64,000 bases of DNA from Plantactinospora sp. KBS50 (GCF_002285795.1 NZ_CP022961.1:4096001-4160000), one strand, 5' to 3'. Shown: positions 26,285-35,427, counted from the stretch's first letter. Numbers and translations are program-made. The notes: generated from the letters alone by a model not told the origin.

Positions 26285-27646
26285 ATGACGACGACCGTCC
26301 CTCGCGAGACCACCCTCGACGCGGCGCTGACCCACTACCACCCGAGGATCCAGGACGCGCTGCACCGGATCCGGGCGCAGACCCCGCCGGCGCCCGGCTT
26401 CAACCCGGGCTACGAACTGCCGGCGCCGGACGAGCGGCTCAACGAGTTCTTCGCGCCGTCCGCGCTTCGGGTCGCCGAACTCGGCGGGTACGGCTCCGCC
26501 CGGCTGCGGCTGCTGGACCTGATGGCCAACCCGGCCACCCGGACGACCAAGACGATCGCCTCGCTGGTGATGGTGGCCCGCGCGGCCCAGTACATCCGCC
26601 GCACCGGCGAGTCCATCCTCATCGTGACGCCGACCTCGGCCAACAAGGGCACCGCGCTGCGCGACGCCGTCTTCCGCGCGATCGACTGCGGCCTCGTTCC
26701 CGCCGACCGGCTCCAGATCGTGACCGTGGCACCCCGCTCGTCGCGCCACAAGCTGTGGTGCTCCGGCCTGGACCGCGACCCGACGCTGGCCCGGCGGAAC
26801 CCGATCGCGCTCTACGGCGGGGACGACGCCGCCGGGGTGAAGCGGATCGCCGCGCAGTTCGTCGCCGGTCACCCGGGCGGCCCGGCCGCTCGCCGGCCCC
26901 ACGTCTGGTACAGCCTCGACATCAACAACTACCGGGTCGCCGACGCCGTCCGGGCGTTCTTCGAACTCGACTTCCTCCCGCCCGAGCCGGGCGTGCGGCG
27001 CACCCACGCGCACTCGGTGTCCAGCGCCTACGGGCTGCTCGGGCACCACTTCGGCCGCCAACTGCTCGGCGCGCCGCAGCCCGCGCCGGCGTACTTCCTG
27101 GTCCAGCACCTCGGCACCCCCGACATGGTGCTGCACCTGCGGCACGGGCGGGTGGACCCCGCCGACCGGCCCGGGTACGAGCAGGACGCCGGGACCGGTC
27201 TCTTCCGGCAGCGGCACGACCCGCGCTTCCCGGCGGTCACCTACGACCCGGCCGAGGAACTGGACCCCACCTTCTACACCCACAATCCGCCGACCTCGCC
27301 GCAGATGGACGCCGTCATCGCGGCGCAGGGCGGCGACGGCATCGTCGTCTCGCTCCACGAGTGCATGCAGCGCTACCCGTGGATCCGGCACCGGCTGGCC
27401 GACGCCGGCGTCGCGCTGCCGGCCGATCCGCGCCGGCTGCGGGAGTGGTCGCTGGTCATGGCGCTCACCGGGGTGTGCAACGGGCTGGACCGCGGACTGG
27501 TCCAGGCAGACGAGGTGGTGGTGCACGGCTCGGGCTGCTACGGGCTCGACGATTTCGACCCGCCGCCGGCCGGACAGATCAGGCCGGTCCGGGACGTCGA
27601 CGGGTTGGCCGCCGTCATCGACCGGGCAGTCGGGGCGCCGGCATGA
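26285..27646 (+). CDS. Fold-type-II-PLP-like protein, probably DUF6002 family, 453 aa
   Basis: No characterised homologue comes to mind. TRTTKTIASLVMVARA (K89) followed by ILIVTPTSANKGTALRDAVFRA (112-132) resembles the lysine and phosphate-binding loops of threonine-synthase or cysteine-synthase-like PLP enzymes, and HAHSVSSAYGLLGHHFGR and VQHLGTPDMVLHLRHG are other conserved-looking blocks. The overall pattern agrees with what I remember of DUF6002 proteins from actinobacterial biosynthetic clusters. ATG 26285 is chosen for its GGGAGAAG site. The stop overlaps the next start (ATGA). If PLP-dependent, a beta- or gamma-replacement or elimination on an amino acid is plausible; this is inference. 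Confidence 0.7.
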   Translation: MTTTVPRETTLDAALTHYHPRIQDALHRIRAQTPPAPGFNPGYELPAPDERLNEFFAPSALRVAELGGYGSARLRLLDLMANPATRTTKTIASLVMVARAAQYIRRTGESILIVTPTSANKGTALRDAVFRAIDCGLVPADRLQIVTVAPRSSRHKLWCSGLDRDPTLARRNPIALYGGDDAAGVKRIAAQFVAGHPGGPAARRPHVWYSLDINNYRVADAVRAFFELDFLPPEPGVRRTHAHSVSSAYGLLGHHFGRQLLGAPQPAPAYFLVQHLGTPDMVLHLRHGRVDPADRPGYEQDAGTGLFRQRHDPRFPAVTYDPAEELDPTFYTHNPPTSPQMDAVIAAQGGDGIVVSLHECMQRYPWIRHRLADAGVALPADPRRLREWSLVMALTGVCNGLDRGLVQADEVVVHGSGCYGLDDFDPPPAGQIRPVRDVDGLAAVIDRAVGAPA

Positions 27647-28818
27647 CCGCCTCCTGGCCGCGGCGCCTGGCGTACGCCTGGCAGAACAGCGCCCACCCGG
27701 GCGTGCTGGCCGCCCGCCGGGTCACCGACCGCGACAGCAGGCCGGCCTGGCCGGCCGTGCGGACCGAGTTCCCGCGCGCCGGGCTCACCGTCCTGCACGC
27801 CGGCATCGACGAGGTGTTCACCAACACCGCACCGCTGATCGGACGCCTCGGCGAAGCCGCCCTCGGCCCGGCGGTGGCCGGCCCGCGGCATCTCGTGCCG
27901 CGCGCCCGGCTCGGCCGGGAAACCGATGCCGACCTGCTGGCGATCGGCTGCCACCGGTCCCGCGTCGACCGGCTCGCCGGCGCCGGGTCGCTGGTGCTGC
28001 CGTTCCGCGTCCATCTCGTCGTGGCCGTCGACGCCGACCTGGAGGCCATGCGGCGGCGGATCTCCAAGCGGGAACGCTGGGAGTTCAACCGCAACCGGCG
28101 GCGCCACGGGTGGACGGTGCGGGTCAGCCGGGACCCGGCGGACTACCGGCACTTCTATCACCGGATGCACCGGCCCACGATGGCCAACCGGCACGGCGAA
28201 CACACCCGCACCGAGCGGGCCGACACCGCCTACCACGGGATCTTCCGGCAGGGGTTCGTCTTCCTGGTGGAGCGGGCCGGCACGGCGGTGGCCGGCGCGC
28301 TGTGCCGGTGGGACCCGGCCACCGGCACGCTGACCACCCGGCTGCTCGGCGTCCTGGACGGCGCGCCGGAACACTACGCCGACGGCGCCTTCAAGGCCGT
28401 CTACCACCTGCTGCTGGAGTGGTGCTGCCGGCACGGCGCCCGGCGGCTGGACTTCTACGGCACCGAGGCGTTCCTGGCCAAGGGGATCTTCCAGTGGAAG
28501 CGCAAGTTCCACCCGCACGTCGTGCTGGCGCCCAACCACCACGCAGAGAAGCGGCTGCTGCTGCGGGCCACCCGGGACACCCCGGCCGTCCGCGACTTCC
28601 TGGCCGCCAACCCGGTGCTGGAGATGGTCGGGGACACCGGGCTGCGGGCCGTCTGGTTCCACGACGACACCCGGCCGGTCCGCAGCGGCATCAGCTGCGA
28701 CCTGCCCGGCGTACCGGAGGAACACCGGCATCTGGACGCGGTGCTGGCGGCCCTGCCGCGCACGCCGGAGCACCGCGAACCGGGCGCCGGCCAGAGGAGA
28801 GAACATGCCTGCCGATAG
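27643..28818 (+). CDS. FemAB/BioF2-like GNAT-fold acyl- or aminoacyltransferase, 391 aa
   Basis: Two tandem GNAT-like halves are suggested by length. ISKRERWEFNRNRRRHGWTVRVSRDPADYRHFYHRMHRPTMANRHG (in pieces) and the C-terminal half with LLEWCCRHGARRLDFYGTEAFLAKGIFQWKRKFHPHVV match the FemAB/Acetyltransf_6 pattern, in which a G-hydrophobic-x-x-(W/F)-K-x-(K/R)-(F/W) block follows a beta-strand. Some relatives use aminoacyl-tRNA as donor to build amide bonds. ATG overlaps the previous stop by 4 nt, and the stop overlaps the ATP-grasp start by 14 nt. Donor and acceptor are unknown; amide formation on the cassette's amino acid is the simplest guess. Confidence 0.75.
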   Translation: MTASWPRRLAYAWQNSAHPGVLAARRVTDRDSRPAWPAVRTEFPRAGLTVLHAGIDEVFTNTAPLIGRLGEAALGPAVAGPRHLVPRARLGRETDADLLAIGCHRSRVDRLAGAGSLVLPFRVHLVVAVDADLEAMRRRISKRERWEFNRNRRRHGWTVRVSRDPADYRHFYHRMHRPTMANRHGEHTRTERADTAYHGIFRQGFVFLVERAGTAVAGALCRWDPATGTLTTRLLGVLDGAPEHYADGAFKAVYHLLLEWCCRHGARRLDFYGTEAFLAKGIFQWKRKFHPHVVLAPNHHAEKRLLLRATRDTPAVRDFLAANPVLEMVGDTGLRAVWFHDDTRPVRSGISCDLPGVPEEHRHLDAVLAALPRTPEHREPGAGQRREHACR

Positions 28819-30145
28819 CTGGTACGGGCCGGTCCAGTACCGCCGGCCGCCCGGCCACAGCACGGCGGCCCTGCGCGACGCGCTGCGCCGGGAGCTGACC
28901 AACACCGGGATGCTGCCCGCACGGCAGTTGCCGATGGGTCCCTTCGTCATCCCGTCGACGGCGTACAGCGAGGTCCTGCGCGCCGCGCGGATCCTGCTCG
29001 ACCTGTGCCGGCGTACCCTGCAGGCCCTCGCTCCGGACGTCGCGGGCCGGCTGCGGGCGCTCGGCGCCGACCCGCAGGACTACCCGCTCTTCGTCGACGA
29101 CGACCTGATCGAGGAGGAGTTCGCGGCGTGCGTGGCGCGTCCGGACGTCGTCGTGGGTGCGGACGGACCCCGATTCGTCGAGATCAACACCAGCGGTGCG
29201 GTCGGCGGCGTGGTCGAGACCCACCTGCTGCTGCGGGTGTGGCGGGCGGCGTTCGCCGGCTCCGGCGGCCCGCCACTGGTCGCCGGCGACCCGCTCGACG
29301 CCCGCGCCGCGCTGTTCCGCGACGCCTGCGACAGCCTGGGCGTGGAGCGCCGGCTGCTCTGGGTCGGCAGCCGGCGCGACCTGCCGCACGCGGCCACCGA
29401 CCGGCTGTTCGACGTCGAACTGGAGTACCTGTCGGCGCGGGGCTTCGCGACCCGGCACGTCGAGCCGGAGGACCTCGTCGACGAGGTGCTCGCCGACGGT
29501 GGCTGCGCCTATCCGCTGGGGCTGCGGCAGTTCACCATCCCCGAGTGGCGCGAGCTGGACATCGACATCGAACCCGTGCGGCAGGTGCTCAAGGCGGGTT
29601 GCCTGCTGCTGCCGACGCAGAGCGCCGGGCTGCTGGACCACAAGAAGGTGCTGGCGATGCTCTCGGCCGGTCCGCCCTGGCTGAGCGCGGCCGAGCGGGC
29701 GTTCGTGACCCGGTACGTGCCGTGGACCCGGGTGCTCGTCGACGGCCCGGCGCGGTGGCGGGGTGCCCGTGTCGGGCTCGCCGACCTGGTCGACCGGCAA
29801 CGCGACCGGTTCGTCCTCAAGCGCGGCGAGGGGATGAAGGGCCTGCAGGTCACCATCGGCCGCGAGTGCGACCCGGCCCGCTGGCGCGCCGCCGTGGACG
29901 CCGCGCTCGCCAACGGCGACAGCGTCGTGCAGGAGTACGTCGAGCCGGTCCGCTGCGACCTCGAGATCAGCGACGGCGACCACGAGACGGCGCTCCGGTC
30001 GGTGGCCCCGGTGCTGAGCCCGTTCGTCTGCGGCGGCCGCGCCGCCGGCATGTGGGCACGCTTCCTGCCGGCCGACCGCACCGACGGCGTGGTCAGCCGG
30101 GACGGGTACGGCGCCATGGAGAACCTGGTGGTGGCGCAGCCATGA
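28805..30145 (+). CDS. Circularly permuted ATP-grasp ligase, glutathionylspermidine-synthase-like, 446 aa
   Basis: The order of motifs is that of permuted ATP-grasp proteins: FVEINTSGAVGGVVETHLLL at about 120-139, then LLLPTQSAGLLDHKKVLAML (280-300), and the nucleotide lysine and flexible loop RFVLKRGEGMKGLQVTIGREC (about 338-358) followed by VVQEYVEP. The enzyme should activate a carboxylate as acyl phosphate with ATP and join it to an amine. ATG with GAGGAGAG ahead, overlapping the FemAB-like gene by 14 nt and the dehydrogenase by 4 nt. It could instead be a carboxylate-amine ligase of unknown function; no substrate motif is recognisable. Confidence 0.78.
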   Translation: MPADSWYGPVQYRRPPGHSTAALRDALRRELTNTGMLPARQLPMGPFVIPSTAYSEVLRAARILLDLCRRTLQALAPDVAGRLRALGADPQDYPLFVDDDLIEEEFAACVARPDVVVGADGPRFVEINTSGAVGGVVETHLLLRVWRAAFAGSGGPPLVAGDPLDARAALFRDACDSLGVERRLLWVGSRRDLPHAATDRLFDVELEYLSARGFATRHVEPEDLVDEVLADGGCAYPLGLRQFTIPEWRELDIDIEPVRQVLKAGCLLLPTQSAGLLDHKKVLAMLSAGPPWLSAAERAFVTRYVPWTRVLVDGPARWRGARVGLADLVDRQRDRFVLKRGEGMKGLQVTIGRECDPARWRAAVDAALANGDSVVQEYVEPVRCDLEISDGDHETALRSVAPVLSPFVCGGRAAGMWARFLPADRTDGVVSRDGYGAMENLVVAQP

Positions 30146-31272
30146 TCCGGACCGTCGCCTCCGTGCTGGTGGTCGGAACGGGCGCCTTCGGCCGCAACGT
30201 GTGCCGCTCGCTGGCCCGGTCGGTCAGCCGGCCGACCGTCATCGACGTGGCCGGACGGGACCCGGTCGCGGCGGCCACCGCGGCCGGCCTCGGCGCGACG
30301 CACGCCCGGCTGGCCGGCGCCCCGGTGCGGTTCCGCCCGGTCGTGGCGCCCCTGGAACCCGACGCCGACCTGCGGCCGCTGCTCGCCCGGCTGTCACCGG
30401 ACGTCGTGCTGCTCTGCGCCTCGCTGCACCCGCCGGCCGAGTCACGACGGGACGACGCCTGGAGCGACCTGCTGCGCCAAGCCGGATTCGGCGTCACGCT
30501 CCCGTTGCAGGCGGCGCTCGCCGAGCGGGTCGCCGCCGACTACGCGGCCACCCACCCCGACCCCACCCTCATCAACGCCTGCTTCCCGGACGCCGTGAAT
30601 CCCCTGCTCCGCCACCGCGGGCTGCCGGTGCTGTGCGGGCTCGGCAACGTGGCGGCGCTGGCCCTGGGGGTACGGGACCAGCTCGGCGTCGCCGACCCGG
30701 CCCGGCTCACGATGCTGGCGCACCACGCGCACCTGCACCGCCCGTCCGACCCCGCCGCCGAGGCCGTCGGCTGGCTGGACGGGCGACCGCTCGGCGGTCT
30801 GCGGCGGACGCTGGAACCGATCCGCCGGCTCCCCCGCGACCTGCTCAACGAGCTGAGCGCCTGGGCCAGCGGACCGCTGGTCGCGGCCGTCGTCCAGGAC
30901 GAGATGTACGTCGGACACCTGCCCGGGGTGTGCGGCCTGCCCGGTGGCTATCCGGTGGCCGTCACCGGCCGGTCGGTGGCGCTGCGGCTGCCCGGCGGCA
31001 TGTCCGAACGCGCCGCGATCCGCTGGAACGAACGGGCCGCCGAACTCGACGGCGTGGCGATCGGCGCGGACGGGCGGGCGACGTTCACCGAACCGGTCGT
31101 GACCGCTCTCCGGCGCTGGTGGCCCGCGGCCCCGGCCGCCGTCGACCCGGACGAACTGCCGGGCCTGCGCGCCGAACTGCTGGCCCTGCGGCACAGGTTG
31201 CGCGGCCGCCCCGCGGGCGGCGGGTGCGGCGGCCGTACCGCCGCTCCCCTTGAACCCACCCGCATCGGATGA
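30142..31272 (+). CDS. Rossmann-fold NAD(P)-binding dehydrogenase of unknown type, 376 aa
   Basis: Opens with a dinucleotide fold VASVLVVGTGAFGRNVCRSLARS and an acidic residue after strand 2 (PTVIDVAG), favouring NAD. LSPDVVLLCASLHPP and PTLINACFPDAVNPLL mark the following strands, in a layout like saccharopine or opine dehydrogenases and related lyase-type reductases. The C-terminal half is not familiar to me. It overlaps the ATP-grasp stop (ATGA) and ends 15 nt before the amidotransferase gene. In context it could reduce an imine or a semialdehyde made by the aminotransferase, which is inference. Confidence 0.7.
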   Translation: MIRTVASVLVVGTGAFGRNVCRSLARSVSRPTVIDVAGRDPVAAATAAGLGATHARLAGAPVRFRPVVAPLEPDADLRPLLARLSPDVVLLCASLHPPAESRRDDAWSDLLRQAGFGVTLPLQAALAERVAADYAATHPDPTLINACFPDAVNPLLRHRGLPVLCGLGNVAALALGVRDQLGVADPARLTMLAHHAHLHRPSDPAAEAVGWLDGRPLGGLRRTLEPIRRLPRDLLNELSAWASGPLVAAVVQDEMYVGHLPGVCGLPGGYPVAVTGRSVALRLPGGMSERAAIRWNERAAELDGVAIGADGRATFTEPVVTALRRWWPAAPAAVDPDELPGLRAELLALRHRLRGRPAGGGCGGRTAAPLEPTRIG

Positions 31273-31287
31273 CCACAGGAGGACGTT

Positions 31288-33117
31288 GTGTGCGGAATCG
31301 TTGGTTGGGTCGACTTCACCATGGACCTGCGGTCGGAGCGGCAGACCCTGGAGGCGATGACCGAGACGATGCGGGCGCGTGGCCCGGACGACGGCGGGCT
31401 GTGGTGCGGCCCGCACGCCGGGCTCGGCCACCGGCGGCTGTCCATCATCGACCTGGCCGGCGGCCGGCAGCCCTTCATCGACGAGGACGACGCGCGCCGC
31501 GCGCCGGTGGTGCTGGTCTACAGCGGTGAGGTCTACAACTTCCGCGAACTGCGCGAGACGCTCGTCCTGCGCGGTCACCGGTTCACCACCCGGTCCGACA
31601 CCGAGGTCGTGCTGCGCGCCTACCAGGAGTGGGGGCCGGCCTGCGCCGAGCACCTCAACGGCATGTTCGCGTTCGCCATCTGGGACGCGGCGCGGGAGGC
31701 CCTCGTCCTCATCCGGGACCGCATCGGCGTCAAGCCGCTCTACTACCACACCTATCCGGGCGGGCTGCTGTTCGCCTCGGAGCCCAAGGGCATCCTCGCC
31801 AATCCCCGCTTCACCCCGGTGGTCACCGAGGAATCGCTGCCGGTCCTGCTCAACGCCCGGCTGGCGATGCCCGGGGAGACCCCGCTGGACGGCCTGCGCG
31901 AGGTGCGGCCCGGCCACATCGTCCGATTCGACCGGCACGGCGCCTGCGAGTACCCGTACTGGCGGCTGGTGAGCCGGGAACACCGGGACGACCTGGATCG
32001 GTCCGTGGGCACCGTGCGGGAACTGCTTGAGGACATCGTCGAACGACAGTTGATCGCGGACGTCCCGCTGTCGGCGATGCTCTCCGGCGGGCTCGACTCG
32101 ACCACGATGGCGGCGCTGGCCGTGCGCAGCCGGGAACGGCGCGCGGAGGAGCCGTTGCAGACGTTCTGCGTGGACTTCGTCGGCGACGAGGAGCACTTCC
32201 GCCCGACCCGGCTACGGCCCGAACGCGATGCGCCGTACGCCCAGCTCGCGGCGAAACACCTCGGCACCGACCACCACGAGATCCGGCTGAACACCGCCGA
32301 GGTGATCGCCGCGCTGCCGACCGCCCGGCGGGCCCGGGACCTGCCCAGCCTCGGCCAGTTCGACACGTCGATGCACCTGCTGTTCGCCGCCATGCGCGAG
32401 CGGTCCACCGTCGCGCTGTCCGCCGAGGCGGCCGACGAGATCTTCGGCGGCTATCCCTGGTACCACGACCCGGCCATGGTCGACCGGGACCGCTTCCCGT
32501 GGATCGGGGACGCGCCGCGGCTGGCCGACTGCCTCGCCCCCGACCTGCACGCCCGGGTGCGGCCGGCCGACGCCGAGGCGGACCGCTACCAGACCCTGCG
32601 GGCCCGGGTGCCGCGCCTGCCCGGCGAGACCGGCCTCGACGCGCGGATGCGCGAGGTGCTCTACTTCAGCCTGCTCGGCCCGTTGCAGTATCTGCTGGAC
32701 CGCAAGGACCGGATGAGCATGGCGGTCGGCCTTGAGGTACGGGTGCCCTTCTGCGACCACCGGCTCGTCGAGTACGTCTGGAACGTGCCGTGGTCGATGA
32801 AGACCGCCGACGGGCACTGGAAGAGCCTGCTGCGGCTGGCCGCCGCCGACCTCGTGCCGGCCGAGACCCTGCAACGGCCCAAGAGCGGCTACCCCGGCAC
32901 CCACGATCCGAGCTACGAGGCCCGGGTGATGGCCACCGTCCGGCGGGTGCTCGCCGACCCGGACTCACCGCTGCACGGCGTCTTCGACGCCGGCCGGATC
33001 GACGCCACGGTGAACGCCGCCGGCTCGACGATGACCTGGCTGAACGCCTCGCACCTGCTGCTGCCGATCGTCGAGATCGACAGCTGGATGCGCACCTACG
33101 GGGTCGTGCTGAAGTAG
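31288..33117 (+). CDS. Glutamine-hydrolysing asparagine-synthetase-like amidotransferase, 609 aa
   Basis: Class II glutaminase with Cys2 (start V-C-GIVGWVDF), RGPDDGG, RLSIIDLAGGRQPF and YSGEVYNFRELRE, then the PP-loop SGGLDS at 266-271 and the C-terminal LLDRKDRMSMAVGLEVRVPFCDHRLVEY. Because Cys2 is present it can use glutamine nitrogen, unlike beta-lactam synthetases, which lost it. It forms an amide from a carboxylate via an adenylate. GTG start confirmed by AGGAGG six bases ahead and by the need for Cys at position 2. The length and motifs fit AsnB/AsnO-like enzymes of natural-product clusters; the acceptor may be aspartate or a pathway acid. Confidence 0.9.
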   Translation: MCGIVGWVDFTMDLRSERQTLEAMTETMRARGPDDGGLWCGPHAGLGHRRLSIIDLAGGRQPFIDEDDARRAPVVLVYSGEVYNFRELRETLVLRGHRFTTRSDTEVVLRAYQEWGPACAEHLNGMFAFAIWDAAREALVLIRDRIGVKPLYYHTYPGGLLFASEPKGILANPRFTPVVTEESLPVLLNARLAMPGETPLDGLREVRPGHIVRFDRHGACEYPYWRLVSREHRDDLDRSVGTVRELLEDIVERQLIADVPLSAMLSGGLDSTTMAALAVRSRERRAEEPLQTFCVDFVGDEEHFRPTRLRPERDAPYAQLAAKHLGTDHHEIRLNTAEVIAALPTARRARDLPSLGQFDTSMHLLFAAMRERSTVALSAEAADEIFGGYPWYHDPAMVDRDRFPWIGDAPRLADCLAPDLHARVRPADAEADRYQTLRARVPRLPGETGLDARMREVLYFSLLGPLQYLLDRKDRMSMAVGLEVRVPFCDHRLVEYVWNVPWSMKTADGHWKSLLRLAAADLVPAETLQRPKSGYPGTHDPSYEARVMATVRRVLADPDSPLHGVFDAGRIDATVNAAGSTMTWLNASHLLLPIVEIDSWMRTYGVVLK

Positions 33118-33173
33118 CCCGCCCGACAACCCGCACCACCGCACCGCCCGCACCGACCTTCGGGAGGACTCCG

Positions 33174-34487
33174 ATGACCACGAACGCCCTCCACGCCCGG
33201 CACACCGCCGTCATGCCGAGCTGGCTGACCACGTACTACGAGCGCCCGCTGGCCCTCGTGCAGGCCGCCGGCCGGCATGTCACCGACCAGGACGGGAACC
33301 GCTATCTCGACTTCTTCGGCGGCATCCTGACCACGTCGGCCGGCTACGACGTCGCCGAGATCCGCGAGCGGGTCCAGCGGCAACTCGCCACCGGCGTCGT
33401 ACACACCTCGACGCTCTATCTCATCGAGTCCCAGGTGGCCCTCGCCGAACGGATAGCCGACCTCGCCGGCATCGAGGATCCGGCGGTCTTCTTCACCAAC
33501 TCCGGCACCGAGGCCAACGAGACCGCGCTGCTGGCCGCGACCTGTCACCGCGGCAGCGGGCACGTCGTGGCCCTCACGGACAGCTACCACGGCCGGTCGT
33601 TCGGGGCGATCGGGATATCCGGTCTGGAGGGCTGGCGGCCGAGCCCGCTGTCCCCGGTCCGGCTCACCTGGGCCGGCAACGGCCGACGGGGCGAACCGGC
33701 AGCGCTCGTGGCCGACCTGCGGTCCCGGCTGGCCGCCGACGACGAACCGGTGGCGGCGCTCATCGCCGAGCCGGTGCAGGGTCTGGCCGGCTTCTTCGCG
33801 CCCCCGCCCGGCCTGCTGCGCGGCTATCAGGAGGTGGTCGCGGACCAGGGCGGCCTGCTGATCAGCGACGAGGTGCAGACCGGCTGGGGGCGGCTGGGCA
33901 GCCACCTCTGGGGATACGAGTACCAGGGTCTGCGCCCCGACCTGATCACCTTCGCGAAGGGCCTGGCGAACGGCTTTCCGATCGGTGGGGTGATCGGCCG
34001 GCGCGCGGTGATCGACAGCCTGGCCGGGAAGTCCATCTCCACCTTCGGCGGCAACCCGCTGTCCACCACCGCGGCGCTGGCCACCCTGGACCACCTGCTC
34101 GACACCGACGCCCGCGGCAACGCGGAACGGATCGGTCGGCAACTGCTCGACGGCCTGCGCCGGATCGCCGCCCGGCACCGCTGCGTCGGCGACGTGCGGG
34201 GGTACGGGCTGCTGCTCGCGGTCGAGATCGCGGCCGGCGCCGACGACGGCGCCCCGGCCGCCGGCGCGGCCGCCGCCCGCCGGATCCTCGAACGCTGCCG
34301 CGAACTCGGCCTGCTCGTCGGCGTCGGGGGACGGCACGGGAACGTGCTGCGGATCGCGCCCGCGATGACCGTCACCGGCGCCGAGGCGGCCGAGGCGCTG
34401 GCCATCCTGGACCGCGCACTCGCCGACGAGAGCCGCCCGAGCGCGCCGGCCGACCGTCCGCTCGGGGTGGGCGCGGCGATGGCCTGA
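33174..34487 (+). CDS. Class III PLP aminotransferase (omega-amino acid type), 437 aa
   Basis: Fold-type-I enzyme with FFTNSGTEANETALLAAT (phosphate loop), YHGRSFGAIGISG, AEPVQGLAGFF, LLISDEVQTGWGRLG and PLP lysine K262 in LITFAKGLANGFPIGG. Such enzymes use terminal amines, for example beta-alanine or 4-aminobutyrate with pyruvate or 2-oxoglutarate. With PanD in the same operon, interconversion of beta-alanine and malonate semialdehyde is an obvious option, but ornithine- or alanine-glyoxylate-type activity is not excluded. ATG with GGGAGGA ahead; 56 nt after the amidotransferase; last gene of the cassette. Confidence 0.9.
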   Translation: MTTNALHARHTAVMPSWLTTYYERPLALVQAAGRHVTDQDGNRYLDFFGGILTTSAGYDVAEIRERVQRQLATGVVHTSTLYLIESQVALAERIADLAGIEDPAVFFTNSGTEANETALLAATCHRGSGHVVALTDSYHGRSFGAIGISGLEGWRPSPLSPVRLTWAGNGRRGEPAALVADLRSRLAADDEPVAALIAEPVQGLAGFFAPPPGLLRGYQEVVADQGGLLISDEVQTGWGRLGSHLWGYEYQGLRPDLITFAKGLANGFPIGGVIGRRAVIDSLAGKSISTFGGNPLSTTAALATLDHLLDTDARGNAERIGRQLLDGLRRIAARHRCVGDVRGYGLLLAVEIAAGADDGAPAAGAAAARRILERCRELGLLVGVGGRHGNVLRIAPAMTVTGAEAAEALAILDRALADESRPSAPADRPLGVGAAMA

Positions 34488-34531
34488 CCCCGGTCCGGTC
34501 GACCGCGGGCGCTGCCACCCCGCCCGGCTGA

Positions 34532-34548
34532 CCGGCGGCCACCGCCGG
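34532..34548 (+). terminator. Short GC hairpin after the aminotransferase gene
   Basis: CCGGCGG and CCGCCGG form a 7-bp stem with a 3-nt loop, 45 nt past the stop at 34487 and before the next gene's promoter. No T-run, as is common in high-GC genomes. It may end the cassette's transcript. Confidence 0.45.
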
Positions 34549-34634
34549 CCGGTCCGCCACCGGGTCCCGCCGCGACACCGTCACCACGTTCGCCCCCGAC
34601 TAGGCTGGTCAGCAGCAGTCACGAGGGGGAATCC

Positions 34635-35393
34635 ATGATCACCGCGGGTCGGATGACGGCGGCCTATTTCGACGCCTTCGGGGCGGTCTGCCGGGTGACG
34701 CCCGCGGGCTGGTACGCCGAGCGGGGCACCGCGCGAGCGATGGTGACGGGCGCCGACGTCCCGCTGTTGAACCTGGCCCACGACACGGCGCTGGAGCCGG
34801 ATCTCGGCTGCCTGGAGGCGATGGCGACGGAGGTCGGCCGGCGGGCCGCCCACTGGTCCGTCATCGTCCGGAGCGAGGCGGGTGACGCGGTGACCGACCT
34901 CGCGGCCGGGCACGGTCTGGTCAGGCGCGGCGGGCTGCCGTTGCTGGCCTGCGCCGCGGGCGATGTCGTGTTCCGGGCCGGTGCGACCCCGGGGACGCGG
35001 GTACGCCGGGCCGACGCGGCGGAAAGCGACCGGTACACCGAGATCCTCGCCCAGGGCTTCGAAACGCCCGCGGGCGTCTTCGGCTCGCTGATGGGTGGCC
35101 GCGTGCTCGACGCCGACCCGATGACCGGCTACCTGGCCGAGACGTCGGGTCAGCCCACCGGCACCGGCTTCGGGGTACTCGGCCCGGGTGTGCTCGGCGT
35201 GTTCAACATCGCCGTGGTTCCGTCCGCGCGGGGCCGCGGCCTCGGCCGGGCGATCACCGAAACCGTGCTGCGGGACGGCTTCGCGGCCGGTGCGGAGGCG
35301 GCCTACCTGCTGCCCAGCGCGGTTGGCCGGGGGCTCTACGAGTCGATGGGCTTCCGCCTCGCGGCGAACCTGACCATGTTCACGGCCGGATGA
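34635..35393 (+). CDS. GNAT-family N-acetyltransferase, 252 aa
   Basis: The C-terminal 120 residues are a GNAT domain: VRRADAAESDRYTEILAQGF, then the acetyl-CoA motif IAVVPSARGRGLGRAITETVL (RGRGLG loop) and AAYLLPSAVGRGLYESMGFRL. The N-terminal half is a second, degenerate GNAT-like or unknown domain. ATG with AGGGGGAA ahead; its own promoter region lies between 34550 and 34634. It is convergent with the small gene at 35465. It could modify a pathway product or act in self-protection, but nothing in the sequence shows the substrate. Confidence 0.85.
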   Translation: MITAGRMTAAYFDAFGAVCRVTPAGWYAERGTARAMVTGADVPLLNLAHDTALEPDLGCLEAMATEVGRRAAHWSVIVRSEAGDAVTDLAAGHGLVRRGGLPLLACAAGDVVFRAGATPGTRVRRADAAESDRYTEILAQGFETPAGVFGSLMGGRVLDADPMTGYLAETSGQPTGTGFGVLGPGVLGVFNIAVVPSARGRGLGRAITETVLRDGFAAGAEAAYLLPSAVGRGLYESMGFRLAANLTMFTAG

Positions 35394-35397
35394 CGGG

Positions 35398-35427
35398 CGG
35401 GATCGACCACCGGAGCTGTCGATCCCG
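35398..35427. terminator. Bidirectional hairpin between convergent genes
   Basis: A perfect 10-bp inverted repeat (CGGGATCGAC and its complement) with a 10-nt loop sits between the GNAT stop (35393) and the stop of the small minus-strand gene (35465), the right place to end both transcripts. Confidence 0.65.

Noticed and set aside
31288-33117. Reading the AsnB-like gene as a beta-lactam synthetase, prompted by the clavaminate-synthase-like oxygenase upstream
   Set aside because: Cys2 and the glutaminase motifs are intact, whereas beta-lactam synthetases have lost them; no carboxyethylarginine-synthase-like gene is present.
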